Source: an uncultured Brevibacillus sp.
GTDB taxonomy: Bacteria > Bacillota > Bacilli > Brevibacillales > Brevibacillaceae
NCBI RefSeq assembly: GCF_947502445.1
Contig: NZ_CANMZW010000044.1
Location: 1 to 48,085 of the forward strand
Length of the DNA stretch: 48,085 bases
Direction: 5' to 3'
Part shown: positions 23,708 to 32,636 of the stretch, one piece after another
Numbering within the stretch: the stretch's first letter is position 1
How the letters are laid out: each line of letters opens with the position of its first letter
The notes under the pieces: model-generated
Told to the model about the DNA's origin: nothing
What the model saw: the letters and a program-made list of their open reading frames with translations, nothing else
Database searches by the model: none
Made by a program: the position numbers and the translations under genes

Positions 23708-24922
23708 ATGCGAAATGGTCTGAGAGAATGGGTGGACGGACATATTACGATTACAGTGCGCGGAAAACGATTTGAACGCTTGCTGAATATGGCTGTGCGT
23801 GACGGCATCCGGATTTGGAACATTCGCAGGGTTGGCTTGGAGGTGAGCCGCTGCGACATTCTAATACGGGATTATTTCCGTTTACGTCCGCTATTAAAAG
23901 AGACAGGCTGTCGCAGCCATGTAGAGCGTCGGGATGGATTGCCTTTTTGGCTTCTTCGTTTGCGCAGACGTTCTGGACTGGCCATCGGTGCTGCTCTTTT
24001 TTTCATCGGGTTGTACATGCTCTCTACATTTGTGTGGAGTGTTGAAGTCAGTGGTACGAAAATGATCGACCCGCAAAGGGTTATTCGAGCTGCGGCACAG
24101 ATCGGGATTAAAGAAGGGGCCTGGAAGGTCAAACTAAAGGAACCACTGCTTTTGCAAAAAGAGCTCATGAGCCTTCTGCCGGAAACGACCTGGATCGGAA
24201 TTGAAATGAGTGGCACGAAGGTCAAGCTGCAGGTTGTGGAAAAAGATGAGCCAACCCTCCCCCTTCCTACGGGACCGCGTCATCTCGTAGCAAAAAAACG
24301 GGCGGTCATACACAAGATCCTGCCAGAGGTAGGGCGCAGTCAAGTGACGAACAATCAGGTGGTCGAAAAGGGGCAGGTGCTGATCTCTGGAATTATCGGG
24401 AATGAGACGCGTCAGCAGGCAGTGTCGGCGCGCGGGAAAGTACAGGGGGAAGTGTGGTATGTTAGCAATACTTCTGTTCCGCTGAACCAGACACACTACC
24501 AGCTCACGGGCGAGAAGCTGCAGCAGCAATATTTGCTGGTCGGCCCCTATGCCGTCCAACTTTGGCCCTTTAAAAAGCAGTTCTTTGCTCTTGCGGAAAG
24601 CTCTGAAGAACGTTTTGTCCCATCTTACGCCGGCTTTACCTCACCACTCGGATGGAAGACGGTTACGCAGCTTGAAACAGAGCCGATTTCCAAACAAATG
24701 ACGGTAGAGGAAGCAACTGAGCTGGCGAAAAAATTCGCCAGAGAGGATATCTTGCAAAAGGCAGGGGCAGATGCGTTCATTCAGGACGAAAAAGTTTTGC
24801 ACGTCACATCAGAGAATGGTAAAGTTTACGTAAGCATTCATTTTTCCGTCATTGAAGATATTGCCGTTGAACAACCTCTAGTGGGACTACCCCAAGCACC
24901 AGCGAATAACGGCAATCCATGA
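23708..24922 (+). CDS. yqfD: sporulation protein YqfD
   Basis: YqfD (404 residues here) is a membrane protein of the sporulation stage IV group in spore-forming Firmicutes. The N-terminal part (GHITITVRGKRFERLLNMAV) is cytoplasmic. One membrane segment lies near residues 88-110 (SGLAIGAALFFIGLYMLSTF). The large remainder is extracytoplasmic with POTRA-like and beta-rich modules (VIRAAAQIGIKEGAWKVKL...). An in-frame GTG at 23693 exists, but AAGGTGGG 10 bases before ATG 23708 makes that the better start. phoH follows after 38 bases. Expression in the mother cell under sigma-E is known for B. subtilis; here it is inferred. Confidence 0.92.
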   Translation: MRNGLREWVDGHITITVRGKRFERLLNMAVRDGIRIWNIRRVGLEVSRCDILIRDYFRLRPLLKETGCRSHVERRDGLPFWLLRLRRRSGLAIGAALFFIGLYMLSTFVWSVEVSGTKMIDPQRVIRAAAQIGIKEGAWKVKLKEPLLLQKELMSLLPETTWIGIEMSGTKVKLQVVEKDEPTLPLPTGPRHLVAKKRAVIHKILPEVGRSQVTNNQVVEKGQVLISGIIGNETRQQAVSARGKVQGEVWYVSNTSVPLNQTHYQLTGEKLQQQYLLVGPYAVQLWPFKKQFFALAESSEERFVPSYAGFTSPLGWKTVTQLETEPISKQMTVEEATELAKKFAREDILQKAGADAFIQDEKVLHVTSENGKVYVSIHFSVIEDIAVEQPLVGLPQAPANNGNP

Positions 24923-24960
24923 CGAATTGCTGATAACCGTTGCAAGGAGATGGAAGCCTG

Positions 24961-25932
24961 TTGCACGTACAAGATGAGGTAAGAATCCCGTTTTCAGACG
25001 CATCTGAGGCCTTGCTGTTGTTTGGACCACATGACGCGTACTTGAAGCTGATTGAGGAAAAGTACTCCGCCAAAATCATGACCCGAGAAGGCGAACTGGT
25101 GATTAGTGGGGACAAACCAGAAGTAGACCTGCTCACCGAGCTCATTACGATCCTGCTCCAGTTGATTCGCAGAGGAATTGCTCTGTCTGAGCGTGATATT
25201 TCTTATGCGATCATGCTGATCGACAGGGGCGAAGCGGCAGCGCTTTTGGATGTTTATGACGAAGAGGTTGCCCGCACCCAGCGAGGCAAGCTGATTCGTG
25301 CAAAGACATTGGGGCAGCGCCATTACCTGTCTGCGATCAAAAAGCACGATATCGTTTTTGGAATCGGGCCTGCGGGAACAGGGAAAACGTATTTGGCGGT
25401 CGTTACGGCAGTAGTCGCTCTGAAAAGCGGACGAGTCAAGCGAATCGTTCTCACCAGACCGGCGGTAGAAGCAGGGGAGAGCCTCGGTTTTTTACCAGGG
25501 GATTTACAGGAAAAAGTAGATCCATACCTACGTCCACTCTACGATGCCTTGTACGATATGCTTGGCAATGAACAGGTGGCCAAAATGATGGAGCGTGGTC
25601 TGATTGAGGTGGCTCCGCTTGCCTATATGCGCGGTCGCACACTCGAGGATTCCTTTGTCATTTTGGACGAAGCGCAAAATACCACTCCGGAGCAAATGAA
25701 GATGTTTTTGACTCGTCTTGGATTCGGCTCAAAAATGGTCATTACCGGAGATGTCACCCAGGTCGATTTGCCCAAAGGCAAGAAGTCTGGTTTGCGAGAA
25801 GCTGAGCGCATCTTAAACAAGATTACCGATGTTGCCTTCATCCATTTCCAAGAAGGGGACGTTGTGCGCCACAGCCTAGTACAAAAAATCATTTCTGCAT
25901 ATGCCAAAGAAGAAGCCGACCACGGGTATTGA
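24961..25932 (+). CDS. phoH: PhoH family protein
   Basis: The 323-residue PhoH protein is a predicted RNA-associated P-loop ATPase. An N-terminal KH-like region (LLLFGPHDAYLKLIEEKYSAKIMTREGELVISG) precedes the ATPase domain with Walker A GIGPAGTGKTYLAV, PAVEAGESLGFLPGDL and Walker B FVILDEAQN followed by TRLGFGSKMVITGDVTQ. PhoH adjoins ybeY in many genomes, which supports a role in RNA maturation or decay. I chose TTG 24961 because AAGGAG at 24944-24949 precedes it; the TTG at 24940 lies upstream of that site. It follows yqfD. Confidence 0.93.
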   Translation: MHVQDEVRIPFSDASEALLLFGPHDAYLKLIEEKYSAKIMTREGELVISGDKPEVDLLTELITILLQLIRRGIALSERDISYAIMLIDRGEAAALLDVYDEEVARTQRGKLIRAKTLGQRHYLSAIKKHDIVFGIGPAGTGKTYLAVVTAVVALKSGRVKRIVLTRPAVEAGESLGFLPGDLQEKVDPYLRPLYDALYDMLGNEQVAKMMERGLIEVAPLAYMRGRTLEDSFVILDEAQNTTPEQMKMFLTRLGFGSKMVITGDVTQVDLPKGKKSGLREAERILNKITDVAFIHFQEGDVVRHSLVQKIISAYAKEEADHGY

Positions 25933-25965
25933 TAAATTGCAATGGAAAAAGGAGATCGTTCATCT

Positions 25966-26445
25966 GTGTTAGCTGTTGAAATTCTTCATGAAGAAATCGA
26001 ACCGATCGATGAGGGTTTGCAAAGCTTGCTAGTGCGTTGTCTCGAAGCGGCAGCGGTCCTGGAAGAGGTGAGCGGTGAAGTCGTGGTTACACTCGTTACG
26101 AACGAGCGTATTCACGAGCTGAATCGAGATTATCGTGGCGTAGATCGTCCGACTGACGTCTTGTCCTTTGCTATGAATGAGCCTGGGGAAGGCGAGATGG
26201 AGATTTTCTTCGACGAGAGCGAAGCGGAAGAGATCCCGAATATGCTGGGAGATATTATTATTTCCTTGCCAAAGGCACATGAGCAAGCAGAGGACTACGG
26301 TCATTCGTTCGAACGCGAGCTTGGTTTTCTCGTCGTACACGGATTTCTTCACCTTCTGGGTTACGACCATGGTACTCCGGAAGAAGAGAAAGAAATGTTT
26401 TCCCGTCAAGAAGCGGTTTTGGAGCAAATTGGCTTGACGAGGTAG
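25966..26445 (+). CDS. ybeY: endoribonuclease YbeY
   Basis: YbeY is a zinc-dependent endoribonuclease that matures the 3' end of 16S rRNA and takes part in late 70S quality control. The 159-residue protein has NRDYRGVDRPTDVLSFAM and the metal site HGFLHLLGYDH (three histidines). The start is GTG 25966, eleven bases after AAAAAGGAG; an ATG at 25942 has no ribosome binding site. It lies 33 bases downstream of phoH and 9 bases upstream of dgkA, in the common phoH-ybeY-dgkA-cdd-era order. Confidence 0.94.
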   Translation: MLAVEILHEEIEPIDEGLQSLLVRCLEAAAVLEEVSGEVVVTLVTNERIHELNRDYRGVDRPTDVLSFAMNEPGEGEMEIFFDESEAEEIPNMLGDIIISLPKAHEQAEDYGHSFERELGFLVVHGFLHLLGYDHGTPEEEKEMFSRQEAVLEQIGLTR

Positions 26446-26454
26446 GAGATTACA

Positions 26455-26832
26455 GTGAAAGAATGGCGTCGTCTTGTGCGTAGCTTCTCTTACGCGCTGC
26501 AAGGAATCGTCTATACCGTAAAGACACAGCGAAACATGCAAATCCACGTAGCCGCTGCCACACTTGTGCTGGCGGCGGCTTGGTGGCTGCAAATTCCCCG
26601 CAGCGATGTTTTGCTGGTCTTTTTTTCTATCGGGCTGGTTTTTTCGTTGGAGCTGATGAATACAGCAGTGGAGGCTGCCGTTGATCTCGCCTCCCCAGAG
26701 TGGCACGCGAAGGCCAAAATTGCCAAAGATGCCAGTGCCGGTGCTGTGTTAGTCGCTGCCATTTTGTCCGTTGGTATCGGGATCATGGTCTTCGGGCCAC
26801 CCCTGCTGGAAAAAATGACGGGCTGGTGGTAG
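26455..26832 (+). CDS. dgkA: diacylglycerol/undecaprenol kinase
   Basis: The 125-residue protein has three membrane helices and the family motif ELMNTAVEAAVDL. In Gram-positive bacteria this enzyme mainly phosphorylates undecaprenol to restore the lipid carrier for wall synthesis, rather than diacylglycerol. It starts with GTG 26455 (KEWRRLVRSFSYALQG), with GGAG 7 bases before. It lies 9 bases after ybeY and 67 bases before cdd. Confidence 0.94.
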   Translation: MKEWRRLVRSFSYALQGIVYTVKTQRNMQIHVAAATLVLAAAWWLQIPRSDVLLVFFSIGLVFSLELMNTAVEAAVDLASPEWHAKAKIAKDASAGAVLVAAILSVGIGIMVFGPPLLEKMTGWW

Positions 26833-26899
26833 CTCCCACCGGTAAATCGCTTGCAAACGCTCGCTCTGATAGAGAATAACGATATGAGGAATGATGAGA

Positions 26900-27298
26900 A
26901 TGGATAAACAATCATTGATGGCTCAGGCTATTGAAGCGAGAAAGCTGGCTTACGTGCCTTATTCCAACTTTCAGGTGGGAGCTGCCCTCTTGACCGATAG
27001 TGGTAAAGTATATTTGGGCGGCAATATTGAAAATGCTGCATATTCATTGTGTAATTGTGCAGAGCGTACCGCATTGTTCAAAGCATTTTCTGAAGGGGAC
27101 AAGACCTACGCAGCGATCGCAGTTGCAGCAGATACGCCACAAGCCGTATCTCCATGCGGAGCGTGCAGACAAGTAATGGCTGAGCTATGTCCACCTGACA
27201 TGCCGGTCATCTTAACGAACCTAAAGGGAGATGTGTGGGAAACGACAGTATCAGCCCTGCTCCCAGGGGCTTTCACCAAGGAGGATTTACGTGGATAA
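26900..27298 (+). CDS. cdd: cytidine deaminase
   Basis: Cdd deaminates cytidine and deoxycytidine to uridine forms in pyrimidine salvage. This is the short tetrameric form, 132 residues. AYVPYSNFQVGAALLTD is the N-terminal signature; the zinc site is NCAERTALFKA (Cys and catalytic Glu) with SPCGACRQVMAEL supplying two cysteines. Among clustered ATG codons, the one at 26900 has GAGGA at 26885-26889 at the best distance; the ATG at 26891 is too close. Its stop overlaps the era start by 8 bases. Confidence 0.95.
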   Translation: MDKQSLMAQAIEARKLAYVPYSNFQVGAALLTDSGKVYLGGNIENAAYSLCNCAERTALFKAFSEGDKTYAAIAVAADTPQAVSPCGACRQVMAELCPPDMPVILTNLKGDVWETTVSALLPGAFTKEDLRG

Positions 27299-28208
27299 TC
27301 GCAAGACCAAGAAAGCATTTAAATCGGGCTTTGTTTCTATTGTAGGCAGACCGAATGTTGGAAAATCAACGCTGTTAAACCATATCGTCGGACATAAGAT
27401 CGCCATCATGTCCAACAAGCCACAAACGACTCGTAACAAAATTACGGCTGTTCACACGTCCGAGGAAGGACAAATCATTTTCATCGATACGCCAGGTATT
27501 CACAAGCCCCAATCGAAATTGGGTAACTACATGGTTTCCGTGGCAGAAAATACGTTGAACGAAGTGGATCTGGTGCTGTTTGTTGTAGATGCAACAGAGA
27601 AACGTGGCGCTGGTGACGAGTACATCATCGAGCGATTGAAGCAAGTAAAGACGCCGGTATTTTTAGTGATCAACAAGATTGACAAGGTTCATCCAGAGGC
27701 GCTGCTGCCGATTATTGACGATTACCGCAAATTGTATGATTTCAAGCAGATCGTGCCGATTTCCGCTTTGGAGGGTAACAACACGGGCTCCCTTACCGAA
27801 GCCATCATGGGTGAGATGGAAGAAGGGCCGATGTATTATCCGGCAGATCAGGTAACCGATCATCCGGAGCGTTTTGTCGTGGCAGAATTAGTCCGGGAAA
27901 AAGTACTGCATTTGACTCGTGAAGAAGTTCCTCACTCTATCGCTGTTGTTGTGGAAGAGATGAAACGCGGAGAAAACGGGAAGACACTCTACATTTACGC
28001 AGCGATCTACGTGGAGAGGGATTCGCAGCGCGGTATTTTGATCGGAGAAAAAGGCCAGATGCTCAAAGAGATCGGGCGCCGCGCGCGCAAAGACATTGAG
28101 CGTCTCATGGGTGACCAGGTCTTCCTGGAGCTGTGGATCAAAGTGAAAAAAGACTGGCGCAATCAAGAGCGAATGCTTCGTAACTTTGGTTTCTACAACG
28201 AAGAATAA
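27291..28208 (+). CDS. era: GTPase Era
   Basis: Era is an essential GTPase that binds the 3' end of 16S rRNA and helps assemble the 30S subunit. The 305-residue protein has G1 GRPNVGKST, G3 DTPG, G4 NKID and G5 SAL in order, then a C-terminal KH domain with GILIGEKGQMLKEIGRRARKD. The frame opens far upstream inside cdd, but GTG 27291, six bases after AAGGAGG, is the right start and overlaps the cdd stop. Being next to ybeY, another 16S maturation factor, is conserved. Confidence 0.97.
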   Translation: MDNRKTKKAFKSGFVSIVGRPNVGKSTLLNHIVGHKIAIMSNKPQTTRNKITAVHTSEEGQIIFIDTPGIHKPQSKLGNYMVSVAENTLNEVDLVLFVVDATEKRGAGDEYIIERLKQVKTPVFLVINKIDKVHPEALLPIIDDYRKLYDFKQIVPISALEGNNTGSLTEAIMGEMEEGPMYYPADQVTDHPERFVVAELVREKVLHLTREEVPHSIAVVVEEMKRGENGKTLYIYAAIYVERDSQRGILIGEKGQMLKEIGRRARKDIERLMGDQVFLELWIKVKKDWRNQERMLRNFGFYNEE

Positions 28209-28308
28209 GGATTTTATAACCGTTAAAATTTCCAAGGGATAGAATAACGGGCACAGGTGATTCTAAGAAGGAAGTGGATAGACCCGATGTAGGAAAGGAT
28301 GATGCTCC

Positions 28309-28464
28309 ATGCTTCGTGACTTTTCTTGGAGAGTTTTCGCTTCAACCGGTGACATCCATGCGTACCTTCTCTACCGGGATCACCCCCAAGCGGATGGGAT
28401 CACTGAAGAGACCTCGCTTGAGTTTGCCCAGGAGGAATTGGGTGACACGCAGGCATGCTTGTAA
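28309..28464 (+). CDS. yqzL: YqzL family small protein
   Basis: Reading ATG 28309 to TAA 28464 gives a 51-residue protein starting MLRDFSWRVFASTGDIHAYL and ending in an acidic stretch. The RDFSWRVFxxTGDIxAYLLY pattern matches the YqzL family found between era and recO in Bacilli. AGGAAAGGAT lies 8 bases upstream. Its last 10 bases overlap the start of recO in another frame, which suggests translational coupling. Function is unknown. The gene is easily missed because it is so short. Confidence 0.9.
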   Translation: MLRDFSWRVFASTGDIHAYLLYRDHPQADGITEETSLEFAQEELGDTQACL

Positions 28465-29231
28465 AGTGGGAAGGAATTGTCATCCGCAGTGTGGACTACG
28501 GTGAGTCCAGCAAAGTGGTGACATTGTTTACCCGGGAGAACGGCAAACTAGGCTTGATGGCCCGCGGTGCTAAAAAGACAAAGAGCCGTCTTGCTGCCGT
28601 CTCCCAGTTGTTTTCACATGGCTACTACTTATGCAAGGCGGGACCCGGTACGGGGATGCCAGATCTCTCTCAGGGAGATATCGTGAACTCGTTCCGGGAA
28701 TTGCGGCAAAGCTTGAATACAACAGCTTATGCCGCATACATAGCAGAACTACTGGATCGCTTGACGCATGAGCGTGAGCCCAATCCTTTTTTATTTCAGC
28801 TGTTGCTGCAAACCTTTCGACATCTAGACGAAGGGCGGGACCCGGAGATTCTTTGCCGAATTTTCGAGACCAAGATGCTGATGGTAGCCGGGATTTCCCC
28901 GCAGCTATCTGCATGTGTAAACTGTGGTGCGCAGCGCGAGCCCTATGCGATCAGTGTGACGCAGGGCGGATTGCTGTGCCCTGTTTGTTTGCCTTCTGAT
29001 CCGTATGCGCGCGCGGTTACCCCTTCGACCTGGAAGCTGCTCAGGCTATTCCAGGTATTTGATTTGGAGCGTCTCGGTGATATTGAGGTGAAGCCAGCCA
29101 CGCGCAATCAGCTCAAGCATGTGATACGAAGCTTCATGGATGAGCATCTGGACATCCGGCTGAAAAGTCGCGCATTTTTGGAGCAGCTGGAGAGAATGGA
29201 AAAAATGGCGCAGCCCGATCAAAGTGAATAA
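28455..29231 (+). CDS. recO: DNA repair protein RecO
   Basis: RecO (258 residues) works with RecF and RecR to load RecA on SSB-coated gaps. An N-terminal OB-fold (KWEGIVIRSVDYGESSKVVTLFT) is followed by a helical domain and a zinc site of two cysteine pairs, CVNC and CPVC, about residues 153-180. Length fits Bacillus RecO (255). There is no good ribosome binding site just before ATG 28455; the start lies inside yqzL, so reinitiation from yqzL is likely. A glycyl-tRNA T-box promoter begins directly after its stop. Confidence 0.95.
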   Translation: MLVKWEGIVIRSVDYGESSKVVTLFTRENGKLGLMARGAKKTKSRLAAVSQLFSHGYYLCKAGPGTGMPDLSQGDIVNSFRELRQSLNTTAYAAYIAELLDRLTHEREPNPFLFQLLLQTFRHLDEGRDPEILCRIFETKMLMVAGISPQLSACVNCGAQREPYAISVTQGGLLCPVCLPSDPYARAVTPSTWKLLRLFQVFDLERLGDIEVKPATRNQLKHVIRSFMDEHLDIRLKSRAFLEQLERMEKMAQPDQSE

Positions 29232-29260
29232 TTGACATCCGAATTTGTTTTCGATATGAT
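29232..29260 (+). promoter_or_regulatory. sigma-A promoter of glyQS
   Basis: A perfect TTGACA (29232-29237) and TATGAT (29255-29260) are exactly 17 bases apart. The -35 lies immediately after the recO stop codon. Confidence 0.85.
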
Positions 29261-29289
29261 AAATACCAACTTGATATGAAAAGCATGCT

Positions 29290-29505
29290 ATGAAGGAAAA
29301 GAGTAGTCAGTCGATGGCTGTAAGAAGCGAACCAGGGACAGTGAAAGCCTGGTCACCAAGCTGATGAAGGGCATTCTGGAGCAATTGGAATGGTTTGAAG
29401 GTGGGCGAACATCTGATTCGCCAAGTAGGGTGGAACCGCGAGAATCCTCTCGTCCCTACACTGTCGCTACGAGGCAGTGTAGAGGCGGGGGGGTTTTTTT
29501 ATTTT
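29290..29505 (+). promoter_or_regulatory. glycine T-box riboswitch
   Basis: The glyQ leader contains the T-box sequence AGGGTGGAACCGCG at 29427-29440, which pairs in part with the tRNA acceptor end in the antiterminator. A stem I-like arm with a distal ACCAGG/CCTGGT hairpin lies at about 29300-29375. GGC at 29370-29372, followed by A, is the likely specifier codon and reads glycine. The terminator stem CTACACTG (29456-29463) with CAGTGTAG (29475-29482), extended by G-rich sequence, precedes seven T (29494-29500). Uncharged tRNA-Gly should favour antitermination and raise glyQS expression. Confidence 0.93.
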
Positions 29506-29522
29506 GTGAGGAGGAAAAAAGC

Positions 29523-30455
29523 ATGAAAATGACATTTCAAGACATCATTTTGACGCTGCAAAACTTTTGGGCAAAGCAAAATTGCCTGATTGTCCAGCCG
29601 TACGACGTAGAAAAAGGAGCGGGTACATTAAACCCGATGACATTCCTTCGCTCCATTGGACCTGAGCCTTGGAATGTGGCTTACGTAGAGCCTTCCCGTC
29701 GCCCGGCAGATGGCCGTTACGGGGAGAACCCAAACCGCTTGTATCAGCATCACCAATTCCAGGTCATCATGAAGCCGTCGCCTGACAATATTCAAGAGCT
29801 CTATCTCGAAAGCTTGCGCCAGCTGGGTATCGAGCCATTGGAGCACGATATTCGCTTCGTCGAGGACAACTGGGAGCATCCAGGACTTGGTGCATGGGGT
29901 CTTGGTTGGGAAGTGTGGCTGGACGGTATGGAAATTACGCAGTTCACTTACTTCCAGCAAGTCGGCGGACTGGAGTGCAAGCCGGTAGCAGTAGAGCTGA
30001 CCTACGGCTTGGAGCGTTTGGCTTCGTACATTCAGGAAAAAGAAAATGTGTTCGATCTGGAATGGGTCAATGGCTTTACCTACGGGGACGTGTTCCGGCA
30101 GCCAGAATACGAGCACTCCAAATACACATTTGAACTGTCTGATGTAGACATGTTGTTTTCGCTCTACAACACATATGAGGCGGAAGCGAAGCGCCTGATG
30201 AAAGAGCGCCTCGTGTACCCGGCCTATGACTATGTACTGAAATGCTCCCATACCTTCAACCTGCTCGATGCGCGTGGTGCAATCAGCGTGACGGAGCGTA
30301 CCGGATACATTGCCCGTGTTCGCAACCTGTCCCGTGAAGTGGCGCAAACCTATTACGCAGAACGAGAGCGTCTAGGCTTCCCGCTTTTGCAAAAGGAAAA
30401 CGTACAAGCGGATGGTCAAGTGGTGAGTACGAAGGGAGCGGATACGAATGAGTAA
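29523..30455 (+). CDS. glyQ: glycine--tRNA ligase subunit alpha
   Basis: GlyQ is the catalytic subunit of the bacterial alpha2beta2 glycyl-tRNA synthetase. The 310-residue protein shows MTFQDIILTLQNFW at the N-terminus and PYDVEKGAGTLNPMTFLR, then WNVAYVEPSRRPADGRYG (motif 2 region) and VELTYGLERLASYIQ (motif 3), all class II. GAGGAGG lies 8 bases before ATG 29523, just after the T-box terminator; the frame open further upstream is part of the leader. The C-terminus has a short extension after the family core. It overlaps glyS by 8 bases. Confidence 0.97.
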   Translation: MKMTFQDIILTLQNFWAKQNCLIVQPYDVEKGAGTLNPMTFLRSIGPEPWNVAYVEPSRRPADGRYGENPNRLYQHHQFQVIMKPSPDNIQELYLESLRQLGIEPLEHDIRFVEDNWEHPGLGAWGLGWEVWLDGMEITQFTYFQQVGGLECKPVAVELTYGLERLASYIQEKENVFDLEWVNGFTYGDVFRQPEYEHSKYTFELSDVDMLFSLYNTYEAEAKRLMKERLVYPAYDYVLKCSHTFNLLDARGAISVTERTGYIARVRNLSREVAQTYYAERERLGFPLLQKENVQADGQVVSTKGADTNE

Positions 30456-32517
30456 GCGCGATTTACTTATCGAGGTTGGATTGGAAGAAATGCCTGCGCG
30501 CTTTGTAGCGCAGACTGCTGCTCAATTCAAAGAAAAAGTGGAAAAATGGCTAGCTACTGAACGCATCCCATTTGATCAGATTACTGCATTGGAAACACCT
30601 CGCCGTTTCGCTGTTCTCATTAATGGCTTGGCTGAAAAGCAGCCTGACCGAAACGAAGAAGCAAAAGGCCCTGCTCGCAAAATTGCTCAGGATGAAGCAG
30701 GAAACTGGTCGAAAGCTGCCCTGGGCTTTGCCCGTAGCAACAATGTAGAGGCAGATCAGCTCTACTATAAAGAAGTAAATGGAATTGAATATGTACATGC
30801 GCGCAAATCTGAAGCGGGCAAGGCGACAACCGATTTGCTTCCACAACTTGGCGATGTCATCACCAGCATGAACTTTCCTAAAAACATGCGTTGGGGAGCA
30901 AGAGACTTAAAGTACGTGCGCCCGATTCGTTGGCTGGTAGCGCTGTTTGGCGAAGAGCTGGTTTCACTCGAGGTGGCAGGAGTAAAAAGCGGTCGCGTCT
31001 CCCGTGGACACCGTTTCTTGGGGACCGAAGTGGAAATTAGCCAGCCAGGTGAATATGTAAGCAAGCTTGCTGAGCAGCATGTATTGGTGAATCCAGAGGA
31101 GCGCTGTGCGATCATCGTGGAACAGATCAAGCGGATGGAGCAAGAAAAGGGCTGGAACATTCCGATGGACGAAGGTCTGCTTGATGAAGTCGTGCATCTC
31201 GTCGAGTATCCAACTGCACTCTACGGTACATTTGAAGAGGAGTTCCTTACCATTCCGCGTGAAGTATTGGTAACCTCCATGCGTGAGCATCAGCGCTACT
31301 TCCCGGTGGAAGATGCAAATGGTCAGCTCTTGAATCACTTTGTCACTGTGCGAAATGGTGACAGCCGAGCGTTGGAAAATGTAGCAAAAGGGAACGAGAA
31401 AGTACTGCGTGCCCGCCTCTCAGACGCTCGCTTCTTCTATGTTGAAGATCAGAAGCTGACAATTGAAAGCTGCCTCAAGCGTTTGGAAACGATTGTTTTC
31501 CACGAGGAACTGGGAACGATTGGAGATAAAGTGCGTCGCGTCCGCAAAACGGCAGAACAAATTGGCGCCATGCTGGGAGTAAGCCAGGAGGAAGCGAAGC
31601 AGGTAGACCGGATCGCGGAAATCTCCAAATTTGACCTGGTGACAAATATGGTTGGCGAATTCCCTGAGCTGCAAGGAATTATGGGTGAGGATTACGCGCG
31701 TAAAGCGGGCGAGAGCGATCTGGTTGCAAGTGGCGTATTTGAGCATTACTTGCCGCGCTTTGCCGGAGACAAGATGCCAGTTTCAGCACAAGGTGCGATC
31801 GTCAGCATGGCTGATAAGCTGGACACGATTGTCGGCTGCTTCTCGATCGGTATCGTGCCGACAGGCTCCCAGGACCCATATGGACTTCGTCGTATGGCAG
31901 CAGCGATTGTATCCATTCTGGTGGAGCGGGATTGGCAGCTCTCTCTGGATCAGCTGTGGGACGCAGCTTTAGAGACATACGCGGCTCAAGGCGTCACGAA
32001 GCGCTCTGTAGAAGAAGTGAAAAAAGATCTGGTTGATTTCTTCGCGTTGCGTCTGAAAAACGTTTTGCAAGAAAATGGAGTCCGCTACGACGTCATCGAT
32101 GCAGTGCTGTCTGCTGATCTGACGCAGGTTCCAGATCTCTTGGCAAAAGCGAAAGCATTGATGGCAGCAGTCGAGGACGAGGAATTCAAGCTGATCGTCG
32201 AACAATTCAATCGCGTGAACAATTTGGCGCAAAAAGCCGAAGCGGATCAAGTCGATGAAGCGCTGTTTGCAGAAGAAGTAGAGCGCGCCCTGTATCAGTC
32301 GTACTTGTCCGTATCACAGGAAGTGAGTGCCTTAGCCGATCAGGAGAAGGTACTGGGGACCCTGTCTACCTTGCGTGAGGCGATCAAGGCGTTCTTCGAT
32401 CAAGTAATGGTCATGGCTGAGGATCAAGCTGTCCGTGCCAACAGATTGGGACTTTTGCTCCGTCTATCCCGTCTCATTTTTGGATACGCTGATTTTGCGA
32501 AGATTGTTTTTGCGTAA
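30448..32517 (+). CDS. glyS: glycine--tRNA ligase subunit beta
   Basis: GlyS (689 residues) supplies tRNA recognition for the glycyl-tRNA synthetase. MSKRDLLIEVGLEEMPARFV is the typical start, GRVSRGHRFLG and SMREHQRYFPV lie in the middle, and TRNGDSR-like (VRNGDSRALENV), an HD-type helical region and a C-terminal anticodon-binding domain follow. Length is as expected. Its ATG lies inside the last codons of glyQ, so the two subunits are coupled in translation, and a perfect terminator follows the stop. Confidence 0.97.
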   Translation: MSKRDLLIEVGLEEMPARFVAQTAAQFKEKVEKWLATERIPFDQITALETPRRFAVLINGLAEKQPDRNEEAKGPARKIAQDEAGNWSKAALGFARSNNVEADQLYYKEVNGIEYVHARKSEAGKATTDLLPQLGDVITSMNFPKNMRWGARDLKYVRPIRWLVALFGEELVSLEVAGVKSGRVSRGHRFLGTEVEISQPGEYVSKLAEQHVLVNPEERCAIIVEQIKRMEQEKGWNIPMDEGLLDEVVHLVEYPTALYGTFEEEFLTIPREVLVTSMREHQRYFPVEDANGQLLNHFVTVRNGDSRALENVAKGNEKVLRARLSDARFFYVEDQKLTIESCLKRLETIVFHEELGTIGDKVRRVRKTAEQIGAMLGVSQEEAKQVDRIAEISKFDLVTNMVGEFPELQGIMGEDYARKAGESDLVASGVFEHYLPRFAGDKMPVSAQGAIVSMADKLDTIVGCFSIGIVPTGSQDPYGLRRMAAAIVSILVERDWQLSLDQLWDAALETYAAQGVTKRSVEEVKKDLVDFFALRLKNVLQENGVRYDVIDAVLSADLTQVPDLLAKAKALMAAVEDEEFKLIVEQFNRVNNLAQKAEADQVDEALFAEEVERALYQSYLSVSQEVSALADQEKVLGTLSTLREAIKAFFDQVMVMAEDQAVRANRLGLLLRLSRLIFGYADFAKIVFA

Positions 32518-32526
32518 CCAAATAGG

Positions 32527-32566
32527 AGGTGCCTCCGTCAAAAAAAAGGGCGGAGGCACCTTTTTT
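32527..32566 (+). terminator. Rho-independent terminator after glyS
   Basis: AGGTGCCTCCG (32527-32537) pairs perfectly with CGGAGGCACCT (32551-32561), followed by T to 32566. Confidence 0.95.
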
Positions 32567-32636
32567 CCACGCGAAAGAAGGAATATCAAGTCGAATAGAG
32601 TAATACTAGGAAGAGGTAAAGATAGAACCGGGGTGA

